64,000 nt of DNA, taken from NCBI RefSeq assembly GCF_009765445.1, contig NZ_WHOY01000031.1:3627596-3691595 (forward strand). The letters are read 5' to 3'. The position numbers were made by a program, and so were the translations under genes. Below, piece after piece: positions 18,466-27,130 of the stretch. The notes under the pieces are model-generated. The model saw only the letters and a list, made by a program, of their open reading frames with translations. It ran no database searches and had not been told where the DNA came from. The number at the start of each line of letters is the position of its first letter. The stretch's first letter is position 1. This stretch comes from Pantoea sp. BAV 3049 (GTDB taxonomy: Bacteria; Pseudomonadota; Gammaproteobacteria; Enterobacterales; Enterobacteriaceae).

Positions 18466-18839
18466 GCTGATCCGCCCGGCAGGCTGGAGCTGATTGCTGA
18501 CTGGCATATCAGCCCGGCGATGCTGGAACAGATCGAAGACGATCTGCATCTGCACTGCCTGAAACCTGCCGGTAACCGCACGATGATGGAGATCCTGCGC
18601 CAGGGTCAGTCGCCGCTGATCGTTACGCGAATTTTTTATGAGATACAGGCAATCCCGCTGGACGCGGCCATCGTCGATGAACACAAACTGGTGTATGACA
18701 TGCTGCTGAAAGGGAGCTGGCCGCCCTGGGGCTGCGGGAGCATCCTGAACGTTCCCAGGTCCGGACGCTGCAAAAACTTAGAGTGCTGTCAGTGTTGCCG
18801 GTGCCGAGTCTGCCGCCGTGGCTGGTGCGCCTGAGCTGA
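18460..18839 (+). pseudogene. unidentified decayed gene, C-terminal part
   Basis: A coding-like stretch on the plus strand starts without an N-terminus: DPPGRLELIADWHISPAML, then RQGQSPLIVTRIFYEIQAIPLDAA. It continues to about 18712, then changes frame to ELAALGLREHPERSQVRTLQ and ends at TGA 18837-18839. The segment SPLIVTRIFYEIQAIPLD faintly resembles the end of a UTRA (GntR-family effector) or chorismate-lyase fold, but I am not confident. Its 5' end abuts the solute-binding remnant on the other strand, so a deletion probably joined the two. Confidence 0.35.
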
Positions 18840-18840
18840 T

Positions 18841-19251
18841 TCAGACAGTGTTTTTGTTGTGGCAGCATCCCGCCAGATTATTGATAATCGGGCAGTCGGC
18901 GCTGTCATCGCCAGGACAGCTTTCGGCCAGCGTCAGCAGGCGTTCACGCATCAGCGACAACTCACGGATATGCGATTCAATCTCGGCCACTTTAGCCAGC
19001 GTCCGCGCTTTGACATCTGCACTGTGGCGCTGAGGATTATTGAACAGCGACACCATTTCCCGACACTCCTCCAGATTGAAACCAACCTGCCGCGCCTGGC
19101 GCAATAAAGTCAGTTCTTCGAGGTGTCTGGCCGTGTAGTTGCGGTAGCCGTTTTCACTGCGTAACGGCGCGGTGACCAGCCCTTTCTCCTCGTAAAAACG
19201 GATCGCTTTGCTGGTCAGCCCGGTTTTACGGGCCACATCGCTGATATTCAT
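18841..19251 (-). CDS. cueR: copper-responsive MerR-family activator CueR
   Basis: A 136-residue Cu(I)-sensing regulator that twists the long-spacer copA promoter into an active form. The N-terminal MerR helix-turn-helix is [25 protein letters not shown]. The metal ligands Cys112 and Cys120 (CPGDDSADC) are present, with Ser77, the residue that favours monovalent metal. The C-terminal CCHNK tail is as in E. coli. It is divergent from copA with a shared 96-base control region. Confidence 0.96.
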   Translation of the reverse strand: MNISDVARKTGLTSKAIRFYEEKGLVTAPLRSENGYRNYTARHLEELTLLRQARQVGFNLEECREMVSLFNNPQRHSADVKARTLAKVAEIESHIRELSLMRERLLTLAESCPGDDSADCPIINNLAGCCHNKNTV

Positions 19252-19260
19252 GCTGTCTCC

Positions 19261-19291
19261 TTGACCTTCCCCTTGATGGAGGGTTTAACCT
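19261..19291 (+). promoter_or_regulatory. CueR-dependent copA promoter
   Basis: -35 TTGACC (19261-19266) and -10 TAACCT (19286-19291) are separated by 19 bases, the stretched spacing of MerR-type promoters. The spacer carries the imperfect dyad ACCTTCC-CC-TTGATGGAGGGTTT, nearly the E. coli copA operator. Confidence 0.9.
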
Positions 19292-19347
19292 TCATAACTA
19301 CTGTAAAAGGCCCCTGGGGTCAAACCGCAATATCAGGAGTTAATACC

Positions 19348-21861
19348 ATGTCACAGACTACATTACTGGCGCTGGAAGGTTTGTCCTGCGTCCACTGCGT
19401 TAAACGGGTGAAAGAGACGCTGGAGCAACGCGCCGATGTGGATCAGGCTGAAGTGACAATCACCGAAGCGCGCATCAGCGGCACTGCTGGCGCAGATGAA
19501 CTGATCGCCGCAGTTGAACAAGCGGGCTACCACGCCACGCTGGCACAGGGTGCTGCTCACCCAAAGCCTGATCCGCTGACAGTATCAGAAACCCAGCCGG
19601 AAGCGCTGACAGCGGAACCTACTCAGCTTCCGGCTCAGGAGACAGAAAGTTTCCACCTGCTGATTGACGGCATGAGCTGCGCCAGCTGTGTCAGCCGGGT
19701 GCAGAGCGCCCTGCAGAAAGTGCCGGGTGTCAGCCAGGCCCGCGTCAATCTTGCAGAACGCAGTGCGCTGGTACTGGGTGAAGCAGCACCGGATGCGCTG
19801 ATCCAGGCGGTATCGGATGCCGGTTACGGTGCGGAAATTATCGAAGACGATAACGAGCGCCGTGAGAAACAGCAGCAAACAGCAGATCAGGCGATGCGCC
19901 GCTTCCGCTGGCAGGCTGTAATGGCGCTGACGCTGGGCATTCCGCTGATGATCTGGGGAACGATCGGCGACAACATGATGCTCACTGAGAGCAACCGTAG
20001 CGGCTGGCTGACGGCTGGCGTGCTGACTCTGCTGGTGATGATCGTTGCGGGCGGCCATTTTTACCGTAGTGCATGGCGCAGCCTGCTGAAAGGCACAGCA
20101 ACCATGGATACGCTGGTCGCACTGGGGACCGCTGCGGCCTGGCTCTATTCAATCACCGTGAATGTGTGGCCTGATGCCTTCCCGCACGAGGCCCGCCATC
20201 TTTATTACGAAGCCAGCGCGATGATTATCGGGCTGATTAACCTCGGCCATATGCTGGAGCAGCGGGCACGCCAGCGCTCCTCGCAGGCACTGGAGCGGCT
20301 GCTGGATTTGACGCCGCCCACCGCACGAGTGGTCACAGAAACCGGAGAGAAAATTGTCGATTTAAGAGAGGTGCAGCCGGGCATGACGCTGCGCCTGACC
20401 ACCGGCGATCGCGTGCCGGTGGATGGCATCATTGCTCAGGGCGAGGCCTGGCTGGATGAGGCGATGCTGACCGGCGAGGCGCTGCCACAGGAGAAAGACG
20501 AAGGGGATAAAGTACATGCTGGTACGGTGATGCAGGATGGCAGCGTACTGTTCACCGCCAGCGCAGTGGGTAAAAACACCACGCTGTCGCGCATTATCAA
20601 TCTGGTTCGCCAGGCACAAAGCAGCAAGCCGGAAATCGGCCAGCTGGCAGATCGCATTTCAGCAGTATTTGTGCCTGCGGTGGTGGCTGTCGCCGTGCTC
20701 AGTGCTGCAATCTGGTATTTCGTCGGTCCTGCTCCGCAAATCGTTTACACCCTGGTTATCGCTACCACCGTGCTGATTATCGCCTGCCCTTGTGCGCTGG
20801 GACTGGCAACGCCCATGTCGATTATTGCCGGTGTTGGTCGGGCTGCGGAGTTCGGCGTACTGGTTCGCGATGCCGATGCCCTTCAGCGTGCCAGTACCCT
20901 TTCCATTCTGGTGTTCGACAAAACTGGTACGCTGACCGAAGGCAAACCCCGCGTAGTCGAAATTGCCCTGTTCAACGGGGCCAGTGAAGAGCAGGTGCTC
21001 AGACTGGCAGCCGCGCTGGAACAGGGTTCACAGCATCCTCTGGCCCATGCCATCCTTGAGCGCGCCGGTACGCTGAGTCTTCCTGGCATTGCGCAATTTC
21101 GTACAATACGCGGGCTGGGCATCAGCGGTAATGTAAACGGCATGACGGTGTGGCTGGGCAACAGCACGTTGCTGGCACAGCAAAACATCGCCACCGCTGA
21201 AGCTGATGCCCAGATTGCCGCGCAGTCCGCGAAAGGCATCACGCCTGTGTTGCTCGCCGCCAACGGTAAAATTCAGGCGATTTTTTCAGTGCGCGATCCG
21301 CTGCGGGCTGAGAGCATACAGACGCTGAAGCGGCTGCGGAAACGCGGCTATCAGTTGGTGATGCTGACCGGCGACAACGAGATCACTGCCAGAGCCATTG
21401 CGGATGAAGCAGGGCTGGATAAGGTGGTAGCCGGTGTTCTGCCGGAAGGCAAAGCGGACGCCATCCGTAGCCTGCAACAGCAGGGTCAGCAGGTGGCGAT
21501 GATTGGCGATGGCATTAATGATGCTCCGGCACTGGCCCAGGCCGATGTGGGGATTGCAATGGGAAGCGGCAGCGATGTGGCGATTGAAACCGCGGGTATC
21601 ACGCTGATGCGACACGATCTGACAGCGCTGGCCGACGGGCTGGCTATTGCTCAAGCCACACTGCGTAATATGAAGCAGAACCTGCTGGGCGCGTTTATTT
21701 ACAACGCCTGTGGCATCCCGATTGCGGCTGGTGTGCTCTATCCGCTGACCGGCACATTACTCAGTCCGGTGGTCGCGGGTGCCGCCATGGCGCTCTCATC
21801 AATCACTGTGGTGAGCAACGCCAACCGGCTGATCCGCTATCAGCCTCCCGCCAGCGAGTAA
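19348..21861 (+). CDS. copA: Cu(I)-exporting P1B-type ATPase
   Basis: CopA pumps Cu(I) from cytosol to periplasm. It has 837 residues (E. coli 834). There are two N-terminal heavy-metal domains with CxxC at Cys14/Cys17 (GLSCVHC) and Cys111/Cys114 (GMSCASC), eight membrane segments, and the transport site CPC at 480-482. The phosphorylated Asp524 is in DKTGTLTEG, and [10 protein letters not shown] is present. The start is ATG 19348 ([14 protein letters not shown]) after CAGGAG; an upstream in-frame start lies in the promoter and is rejected. A programmed frameshift signal after domain 1 is annotated separately. Confidence 0.97.
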   Translation: MSQTTLLALEGLSCVHCVKRVKETLEQRADVDQAEVTITEARISGTAGADELIAAVEQAGYHATLAQGAAHPKPDPLTVSETQPEALTAEPTQLPAQETESFHLLIDGMSCASCVSRVQSALQKVPGVSQARVNLAERSALVLGEAAPDALIQAVSDAGYGAEIIEDDNERREKQQQTADQAMRRFRWQAVMALTLGIPLMIWGTIGDNMMLTESNRSGWLTAGVLTLLVMIVAGGHFYRSAWRSLLKGTATMDTLVALGTAAAWLYSITVNVWPDAFPHEARHLYYEASAMIIGLINLGHMLEQRARQRSSQALERLLDLTPPTARVVTETGEKIVDLREVQPGMTLRLTTGDRVPVDGIIAQGEAWLDEAMLTGEALPQEKDEGDKVHAGTVMQDGSVLFTASAVGKNTTLSRIINLVRQAQSSKPEIGQLADRISAVFVPAVVAVAVLSAAIWYFVGPAPQIVYTLVIATTVLIIACPCALGLATPMSIIAGVGRAAEFGVLVRDADALQRASTLSILVFDKTGTLTEGKPRVVEIALFNGASEEQVLRLAAALEQGSQHPLAHAILERAGTLSLPGIAQFRTIRGLGISGNVNGMTVWLGNSTLLAQQNIATAEADAQIAAQSAKGITPVLLAANGKIQAIFSVRDPLRAESIQTLKRLRKRGYQLVMLTGDNEITARAIADEAGLDKVVAGVLPEGKADAIRSLQQQGQQVAMIGDGINDAPALAQADVGIAMGSGSDVAIETAGITLMRHDLTALADGLAIAQATLRNMKQNLLGAFIYNACGIPIAAGVLYPLTGTLLSPVVAGAAMALSSITVVSNANRLIRYQPPASE
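19560..19620 (+). promoter_or_regulatory. programmed -1 frameshift signal in copA (CopA(Z))
   Basis: Slippery heptamer CCCAAAG at 19560-19566, read C-CCA-AAG in the zero frame. A -1 slip reads GCC then TGA (19569-19571), giving a 74-residue product with one CxxC domain. Downstream, CCGCTG (19573-19578) can pair with CAGCGG about 30 bases later, and further pairing could make a pseudoknot. E. coli copA uses the same heptamer to make the small copper chaperone CopA(Z). Confidence 0.82.
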
Positions 21862-21953
21862 GCCTTGCCTGGCCCAGGCGTAAGGCCCGTTTTTCCCTGT
21901 TCCTCAGCGACTTAAAGCGTTAGCATGGGGCGATAACAGATAAGGCGGTGCTT

Positions 21954-22754
21954 ATGGGAAAACTAATGCATAAGGTGGCGTCCCTGTGGCGAAAATTTTC
22001 GCCGGCACGCTATGCCTATCCGGCACAGGACGTCACGCTCGGTCACAGCCAGCTGCATCTGGTCGGCAGCATTCATATGGGTACGCAGACGATGATGCCA
22101 CTGCCTGCCGCGCTGCAGTCGCAGCTGGATCGTGCGGATGCGCTGATTGTTGAAGCAGATATAACTTCAGGTGCTTCTCCGTTCAGTGAGAGTGAGGTCT
22201 GCGCACCGCTGGCGGAACGGTTGTCTGCTGAGCAAATGACCCGTCTGCATCGCCTGTGTGAAGAAGTGGCGGTGGACAGCGAGGTCATTGATACGCTGCC
22301 TGCCTGGCAGGTGGCGCTGATGCTACAGGCGCAGCAGGCACAGCGGCTGGGACTGCGCGCGGATTACGGTATCGATTTTCAACTGCTGAAAGCCGCCCGG
22401 GCGCAGCAGAAAGAGGTGATTGAGCTGGAAGGGCCGGAAACTCAACTGGCCTTACTGAGAGCGCTGCCGGATAACGGCATCACGCTGCTGGAAGATACCT
22501 TAACTCACTGGCATACCAACGCGCGGCTGTTGCAGACCATGGTCAGTTGGTGGCTGGAAAGCCCCCCGACCAGCAATCAGACTGCACTGCCCAGCACCTT
22601 TAACAGCGCGCTGAATGATATCCTGATGCTGCAGCGTAACCAGCGCTGGTGCCAGTCTCTGCATGCGCTGCCACCAGGGAAATATGTGGTGGCGGTAGGC
22701 GCTCTGCACCTTTATGGCGAGGGGAATTTGCCCGATCTGCTGAAAAGCAGATAA
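21954..22754 (+). CDS. ybaP: TraB/GumN-family protein YbaP
   Basis: A 266-residue protein of the TraB/PrgY/GumN (Tiki-like) family. It shows the conserved N-terminal LVGSIHMGTQTM, then IVEADI, DYGIDFQLLKAA, ELEGPETQLALL and C-terminal VAVGALHLYGEGNLPDLL. The GxxH and Glu residues are the metal-protease-like motif of the family; the activity of the bacterial members is unproven. ATG 21954 is preceded by AAGGCGG at good distance. A GTG at 21948 is too near that site. The terminator of the antisense-strand ChiX RNA begins at its stop codon. Confidence 0.92.
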   Translation: MGKLMHKVASLWRKFSPARYAYPAQDVTLGHSQLHLVGSIHMGTQTMMPLPAALQSQLDRADALIVEADITSGASPFSESEVCAPLAERLSAEQMTRLHRLCEEVAVDSEVIDTLPAWQVALMLQAQQAQRLGLRADYGIDFQLLKAARAQQKEVIELEGPETQLALLRALPDNGITLLEDTLTHWHTNARLLQTMVSWWLESPPTSNQTALPSTFNSALNDILMLQRNQRWCQSLHALPPGKYVVAVGALHLYGEGNLPDLLKSR

Positions 22755-22841
22755 AAAAAAGGCCAATATCTCTATCGGCCCGTCAAAGAGGAATTTTTTT
22801 ATGATTTTAGTTATCCGTCAGCAATCGGGTTGCTGACGGGG
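22753..22841 (-). ncRNA. chiX: ChiX (MicM/SroB) small RNA
   Basis: On the minus strand a 5' stem CCGTCAGCAA/TTGCTGACGG (22839-22830, 22824-22815) is followed by an A-rich linker. The conserved pairing segment AATTCCTCTTTGACGGGCC comes next, then the terminator stem GGCCGATA...TATTGGCC and eight T. E. coli ChiX lies between ybaK and ybaP with this same architecture and pairing core. ChiX is an Hfq-binding RNA that silences chitoporin chiP and is itself titrated by chb mRNA. The 5' end is estimated (about 22841); a -10-like GACAAT lies just upstream. Confidence 0.92.
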
Positions 22842-22936
22842 GGCAGATTGTCGCCTAAAGCCTGGATTTTCGCCACTATTTTTCTTCATCAGCGACAGAC
22901 GGTTAATCGCATATTTATTTCAGAAGGACAGATCCA

Positions 22937-23416
22937 ATGACCCCTGCAGTAAAACACCTCGAAAAACAAAAGGTCAGCTTCCGGTTACACTCATACGAGC
23001 ATGACAGCAGCGATACCCATTTCGGTGAAGAGGCGGTGTCCAGGCTGAATCAGGATGCCAACCGGGTGTATAAAACGCTGCTGGTGGCCCTGAATGGCGA
23101 CAATAAAACCCTGGCGGTGGCGGTCACGCCGGTTGCCGGGCAGCTGGATCTGAAAAACGTGGCAAAGGCGCTGGGAGCAAAGAAAGTGGAGATGGCCGAT
23201 CCGCAGATTGCCCAGCGCACCACCGGTTATCTGCTGGGCGGCATCAGCCCGCTCGGCCAGAAAAAGCGTCTGCCTACCGTAGTCGATCAGTCGGCTCAGC
23301 AATTCCCGACCATTTTTGTGTCCGGCGGCAAGCGCGGGCTGGAGATTGAACTGGCCGCACAGGATCTGGTGCAGCAACTTAACGCCACCTTCGCGGATAT
23401 TTCCCGCCGGGATTAA
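22937..23416 (+). CDS. ybaK: Cys-tRNA(Pro)/Cys-tRNA(Cys) deacylase YbaK
   Basis: A 159-residue trans-editing enzyme that hydrolyses cysteine mischarged on tRNA-Pro. The INS-superfamily core is present: [15 protein letters not shown] with the catalytic Lys, [25 protein letters not shown] and [19 protein letters not shown]. The ribosome site AGAAGGACAG precedes ATG 22937. The stop overlaps by four bases the end of the convergent LysR gene. Confidence 0.96.
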   Translation: MTPAVKHLEKQKVSFRLHSYEHDSSDTHFGEEAVSRLNQDANRVYKTLLVALNGDNKTLAVAVTPVAGQLDLKNVAKALGAKKVEMADPQIAQRTTGYLLGGISPLGQKKRLPTVVDQSAQQFPTIFVSGGKRGLEIELAAQDLVQQLNATFADISRRD

Positions 23417-24282
23417 TCCGGCGTCTGAGCCAGTAGCTGGTCAATCATCCAGCGCCCTGCTGGTCCCGGTGGGGTACTGCGGGACCAGGCGGCATCCACC
23501 GATATCCGCTGCGGCCAGCCGCTGACCGGCAGTTCGCACAACACCTGATGACCAAACTGCTCCACCAGCCAGCGCGGCAGTATGCTCCAGCCGAATCCCT
23601 GTTCTGCCATCTCAAGCAACAGTAAGTAGGATGGGGCTGACCAGATGCCTTTGCCCGACGGATAGCGCTCGTTTTCAATCCAGGTATTGAGACACAGCTG
23701 CCGCACCGCTTTTAACTCTGCTTCGCTGATTTCCGGCTGCTGCGCCAGCGGGTGATCCTGATGCAGGTAAATTGCCATTTGTGCCTCAACCTGCAGCCGC
23801 GAAGTGGCAATATCCTGTGGATACTCAGGCTGCACCCTCATCACTCCGATATGTGCCCTGCCCGCCTGCAGCAGATCGATCACATCAGCATCTTCGGCGA
23901 TCATGCACTCAAATTCGATATCCGGATAGCGGGCGGCAAAACGTTTCAACAGGGATTCATGATAATCCGCCTGCCAGAAGTCGGAGATCGCCAGGCTCAG
24001 GCAGGGTTCCACCTCACCCGCCAGTCTGACGGCCAGTTCATCGAGCTGGGCGCTGGCAGTCAGGATCTCCCTGACCTGTGCCAGCGCCCTCCTGCCATTT
24101 TCGGTCAGCACTGGCGAGCGGGAGTTGCGGCTGAACAGCGCAAAGCCGAGGTCAGTTTCGAGATTTGCCACGGCGGTACTGATGGTGGACTGACTTTTTC
24201 GCAGCGCACGGGCAGCAGCGGAAAATGAACCACTTTCCACGGTCTGCACAAATGCCAGCAATGATTCCGGTGAGTAACGCAT
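23413..24282 (-). CDS. LysR-family regulator, divergent to a PACE efflux gene
   Basis: A 289-residue LysR-type regulator. The N-terminal winged helix-turn-helix is [28 protein letters not shown], followed by the linker helix and a substrate-binding domain with the [10 protein letters not shown] and [12 protein letters not shown] segments. LysR genes divergent from PACE transporters (as AceR and AceI in Acinetobacter) commonly activate them in response to the exported compound. The 88-base gap to the transporter would hold both promoters. Specific effector unknown. Confidence 0.88.
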   Translation of the reverse strand: MRYSPESLLAFVQTVESGSFSAAARALRKSQSTISTAVANLETDLGFALFSRNSRSPVLTENGRRALAQVREILTASAQLDELAVRLAGEVEPCLSLAISDFWQADYHESLLKRFAARYPDIEFECMIAEDADVIDLLQAGRAHIGVMRVQPEYPQDIATSRLQVEAQMAIYLHQDHPLAQQPEISEAELKAVRQLCLNTWIENERYPSGKGIWSAPSYLLLLEMAEQGFGWSILPRWLVEQFGHQVLCELPVSGWPQRISVDAAWSRSTPPGPAGRWMIDQLLAQTPD

Positions 24283-24370
24283 TTAAGTATCGCTTTTCTC
24301 GATAGGTGCTCATTTTATCTTAGCAGTATTTCAGCGGAAAATAGCGCCCTGAAATCACTAAGGAGCATTT

Positions 24371-24805
24371 ATGCGTACCCGTACACTGAAAGAACGTTTT
24401 TATCATGCTGCAGGCTTTGAGGTGCTGGCGATCCTGCTGGTCTCTCCTCTGGCGGCCTGGATTATGGCGAAGCCGCTGTTTCAGGTGGGCGCTTTAGCCA
24501 TCATGCTGTCTACCGTGGCGATGTTCTGGAACATGTTATACAACACGCTGTTTGATCGCCTTTTTCCGCGAGACAAAGTGGTGCGCGGCTGGCCGCTACG
24601 CATTCTGCATGCGCTGGGGTTTGAAGGGGGGTTTATCGTCATCGGCCTGCCGATTGCAGCCAAAATGCTGGGCATTACGCTGTGGCAGGCATTTATGGTG
24701 GAAGTGGCCTTCTTCCTGTTCTTCCTGCCCTACACGGTGGCCTATAACTGGCTGTATGACTGGCTGCGCGAGAAGCTGGTTCAGCGCCGGGAGTGCCGGG
24801 CATAG
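24371..24805 (+). CDS. PACE-family multidrug efflux transporter (AceI-like)
   Basis: A 144-residue inner-membrane protein with four membrane segments, made of two tandem bacterial transmembrane-pair domains. RTLKERFYHAAGFEV carries the family's conserved TM1 glutamate (Glu17, AceI Glu15), and the MFWNMLYNTLFDR motif is present. The second half repeats the pattern with ILHALGFEGG and YNWLYDWLREK. Family members export chlorhexidine and short-chain diamines by proton exchange. The ribosome site AAGGAG is nine bases before ATG. The regulator is likely the divergent LysR gene. Confidence 0.9.
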   Translation: MRTRTLKERFYHAAGFEVLAILLVSPLAAWIMAKPLFQVGALAIMLSTVAMFWNMLYNTLFDRLFPRDKVVRGWPLRILHALGFEGGFIVIGLPIAAKMLGITLWQAFMVEVAFFLFFLPYTVAYNWLYDWLREKLVQRRECRA

Positions 24806-25179
24806 GTTTGACGGGATCAAAATCTGCCTCTGTGTTTCGCATCGGTAGGGTCAAAACCGACTCCGGTGATCGGTGTCAGTCAAATCCCCCTCTGGCATCT
24901 GAGTTGTTGATAAGTAAACAGCAACTCTACTGCCTCTGGCTGGAGGGTTATCCGGATAAACGGGCTGTTGAGCGAAGGGACGCGGCAATCAAGCCTACAT
25001 GGACGTATTTACGGCATTTCCATGTTCCGGACAACCCCTTCAGCAGACACACAGTCAACAGCGCCCCTGCCAGCAACTTTAATAACCCCTCCGGCAAAGG
25101 CACAGTCAACAGCGACCCCGCCAGCAACGTCACAACTCCAGGCAGAAGCACCAGACCCTGCTGCCGGTCCATTACATTT
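24806..25179. other. intergenic region between the PACE gene and ushA
   Basis: 374 bases with no assured gene. The first 230 bases show nothing I recognise. The last 150 contain the direct repeat listed next. A plus-strand frame 24968-25183 with a TTG start would encode 71 residues rich in Pro, Ala and Thr; it has no good ribosome site. Confidence 0.5.
25033..25128 (+). repeat. two imperfect 45-base direct repeats, period 51
   Basis: Copies at 25033-25077 and 25084-25128 agree at 38 of 45 bases, with the shared cores CAGTCAACAGCG and GCCAGCAAC. The period of 51 keeps a 17-residue phase; read on the plus strand it gives TPSADTQSTAPLPAT and TPPAKAQSTATPPAT. It lies just beyond the ushA stop. 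Confidence 0.85.
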
Positions 25180-27054
25180 TTAAAGCATCGCAGTCTCGAT
25201 CCTTGCCTGACGCCACTTTTTCGGTTTCTCAGGCTTTGCCGGTGCCTGCTGCGCTGGTGCCGCAGGAGCAGCTTCATCCTTTGGTTTGGCCTGCTGTGGA
25301 GCAGCTTTATCCTCCGGTTTTGTCTGCTGTTGAGTGGTATCCGCGGGTTTTTCCGGCGGCGAGGCCGCTTCTTCAACCGGTTTTGCCTGCTCAGCCACTT
25401 TCTGCTGATAGACGATCTCGCCTTTCGGCGCATAGGCCGCCGCATCAAGTGGGGAATGCTTCTGAATATACTGCTTAAGCACTTCCGCATCGACAAAGCC
25501 GGTGTTCACATAGCCAGGCAACGTATTTACCACCGGATAACCATCTCCGCCGGTGGCATTGAAACTCAGCGTTGCCATGCGGTAGGTTTTGTCCGCCTGT
25601 ACTGGCTCACCTTTTATTTTAACCTCGCTCACCCCCTTCCCGTCGGCCACCAGGCTGATGTTGGCAAACTGCGCATAGGCCCCCGAATCCACCTGCTTGT
25701 TCGCCACTACCGCCAGATACTTCTCCACTTCGCTGCCTTTCATGTCGACATAAGTCAGCGTGTTGCCGAATGGCTGCACCTTCAGCACATCTTTATAGGT
25801 GATTTTACCGGACTCGATGGAGTCCCGTACGCCACCGCCGCTCATCACCGCAAAATCAGCCCCTGTACGCTCCATCTGCGCTGCCAGGATCAGCCTCGCC
25901 ATATTGGTCTGCTCAAAACGCACCTGACTGCGGTCGCCCTGCAGTTCTCCCTTCACGCTGCCAATTTTTACTCCCAGCTGGGCTTCGCCTTTTTTCTGGA
26001 ATGGCGTCAACAGCTTCATCATTGCCGGGTTTTTTACTATCTCCCTGGTGTAGTTCACCCAGGTCGAGCTGCCATCTGCATTTTTCACCTTATGCCGCAG
26101 GTTGATGGGCACCAGCTCGTAATGCACCAGCGTCAGCTTACCGTTGAGGAAGGTAAAATCAGCCCGGCCAATGTACTTGCCCCATTCGTGGGCCTGAACA
26201 ATCCAGGTGCCATTCTGGCGGTCTGGCTGGCACGGAGTGCCCGGGACGTAATTCGCCTGTTTAAGGTTCTCTTTCGCCATGCAGACCGGATCCTGTGAAT
26301 GGCCGCCAACGATCATACTGAGATAGCCAGCGGGCAGTTCACGCGCCATCTCCACATCGCCCGGCGCGTTAGAACCATGATTGCCGTTGTCGTAATGCCC
26401 CATATGAGTCGCAGCGATAATCACATCCGGCTTCTCTTTTTTCCTCAGCTGTTCCACCACCGCTTTGGCCTCGGTTGCCGGTTTGCGAAACTCCATATCG
26501 GTGAAGTATTCCGGGTTACCTATCTTTGCCGTGTCGTCAGTCGTCAGCCCGATCACCGCAATTTTCAGCCCCATCCGGTTAAACAGCGCGTAAGGCTGAA
26601 ACAGCCATTTTCCGGTGCTTTTCTGGTAGATATTGGCGGAAAGCAGCGGGAATTTGGCCCACTTTTGCTGCTGGCGTAATACGGAAAGGGAATTGTCGAA
26701 CTCGTGGTTACCGATGGCCATCGCATCGTAGCCGATCAAATTCATGCCGCGAAAGTCAGGTTCAGCATCCTGCAGGTCAGACTCCGGCACGCCGGTATTA
26801 ATATCGCCTCCGGACAGGATCAACACTGCGCCACCATGCGCCTGCACGTCATAGCGAATCTGATCCATCATCGTTTTTTGCGCCGCCAGACCGTATTCGT
26901 CATGGTCGTTCGGCCAGAAGCGCCCGTGGTGATCGTTGGTATGCAATACGGTAAATTTATAAACCCGGTCTTTTACCCAGGCCTGAGCCACCAGCGGTGT
27001 ACTAAGAATGACCAGCGTCAACAGGGCCAGTGCCTTTTTTTTCATAACCGGCAT
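25180..27054 (-). CDS. ushA: periplasmic UDP-sugar hydrolase / 5'-nucleotidase with extra C-terminal tail
   Basis: UshA degrades extracellular UDP-glucose and nucleotides. It has a signal peptide (cleavage about VAQA-WV), metallophosphatase motifs TNDHHGRFW, GGDINTG, GNHEFDNS, ATHMGHYD and GGHSQDP, and a C-terminal substrate domain with GGGVRDS and FNATGGDGYP. Homology to the 550-residue E. coli protein ends about residue 555. The remaining 70 or so residues are a Pro/Ala/Lys/Gln-rich tail (PEDKAAPQQAKPKDEAAP and similar) ending WRQARIETAML, absent from E. coli UshA. ATG 27054 follows AAGGAG. Confidence 0.95.
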   Translation of the reverse strand: MPVMKKKALALLTLVILSTPLVAQAWVKDRVYKFTVLHTNDHHGRFWPNDHDEYGLAAQKTMMDQIRYDVQAHGGAVLILSGGDINTGVPESDLQDAEPDFRGMNLIGYDAMAIGNHEFDNSLSVLRQQQKWAKFPLLSANIYQKSTGKWLFQPYALFNRMGLKIAVIGLTTDDTAKIGNPEYFTDMEFRKPATEAKAVVEQLRKKEKPDVIIAATHMGHYDNGNHGSNAPGDVEMARELPAGYLSMIVGGHSQDPVCMAKENLKQANYVPGTPCQPDRQNGTWIVQAHEWGKYIGRADFTFLNGKLTLVHYELVPINLRHKVKNADGSSTWVNYTREIVKNPAMMKLLTPFQKKGEAQLGVKIGSVKGELQGDRSQVRFEQTNMARLILAAQMERTGADFAVMSGGGVRDSIESGKITYKDVLKVQPFGNTLTYVDMKGSEVEKYLAVVANKQVDSGAYAQFANISLVADGKGVSEVKIKGEPVQADKTYRMATLSFNATGGDGYPVVNTLPGYVNTGFVDAEVLKQYIQKHSPLDAAAYAPKGEIVYQQKVAEQAKPVEEAASPPEKPADTTQQQTKPEDKAAPQQAKPKDEAAPAAPAQQAPAKPEKPKKWRQARIETAML

Positions 27055-27130
27055 AACGATTCTCCTTGTTAAACAACATCGAAAGCATTTAGCGTAAAGT
27101 GATAAACAAAATTAACGACAGGTTAACTTA

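Noticed and set aside
22801..22836. An 11-codon frame with a fair ribosome site (GAGGAA) upstream of ybaK, possible leader peptide
   Set aside because: The whole stretch is the antisense of ChiX, whose conserved seed supplies the apparent ribosome site.
25033..25128. Possible CRISPR or phage att repeat
   Set aside because: Only two copies, imperfect, spacer of six bases and no cas genes.
24793..26298. 501-codon plus-strand frame across ushA
   Set aside because: Lies over the conserved ushA gene; composition of an antisense shadow and no homology.
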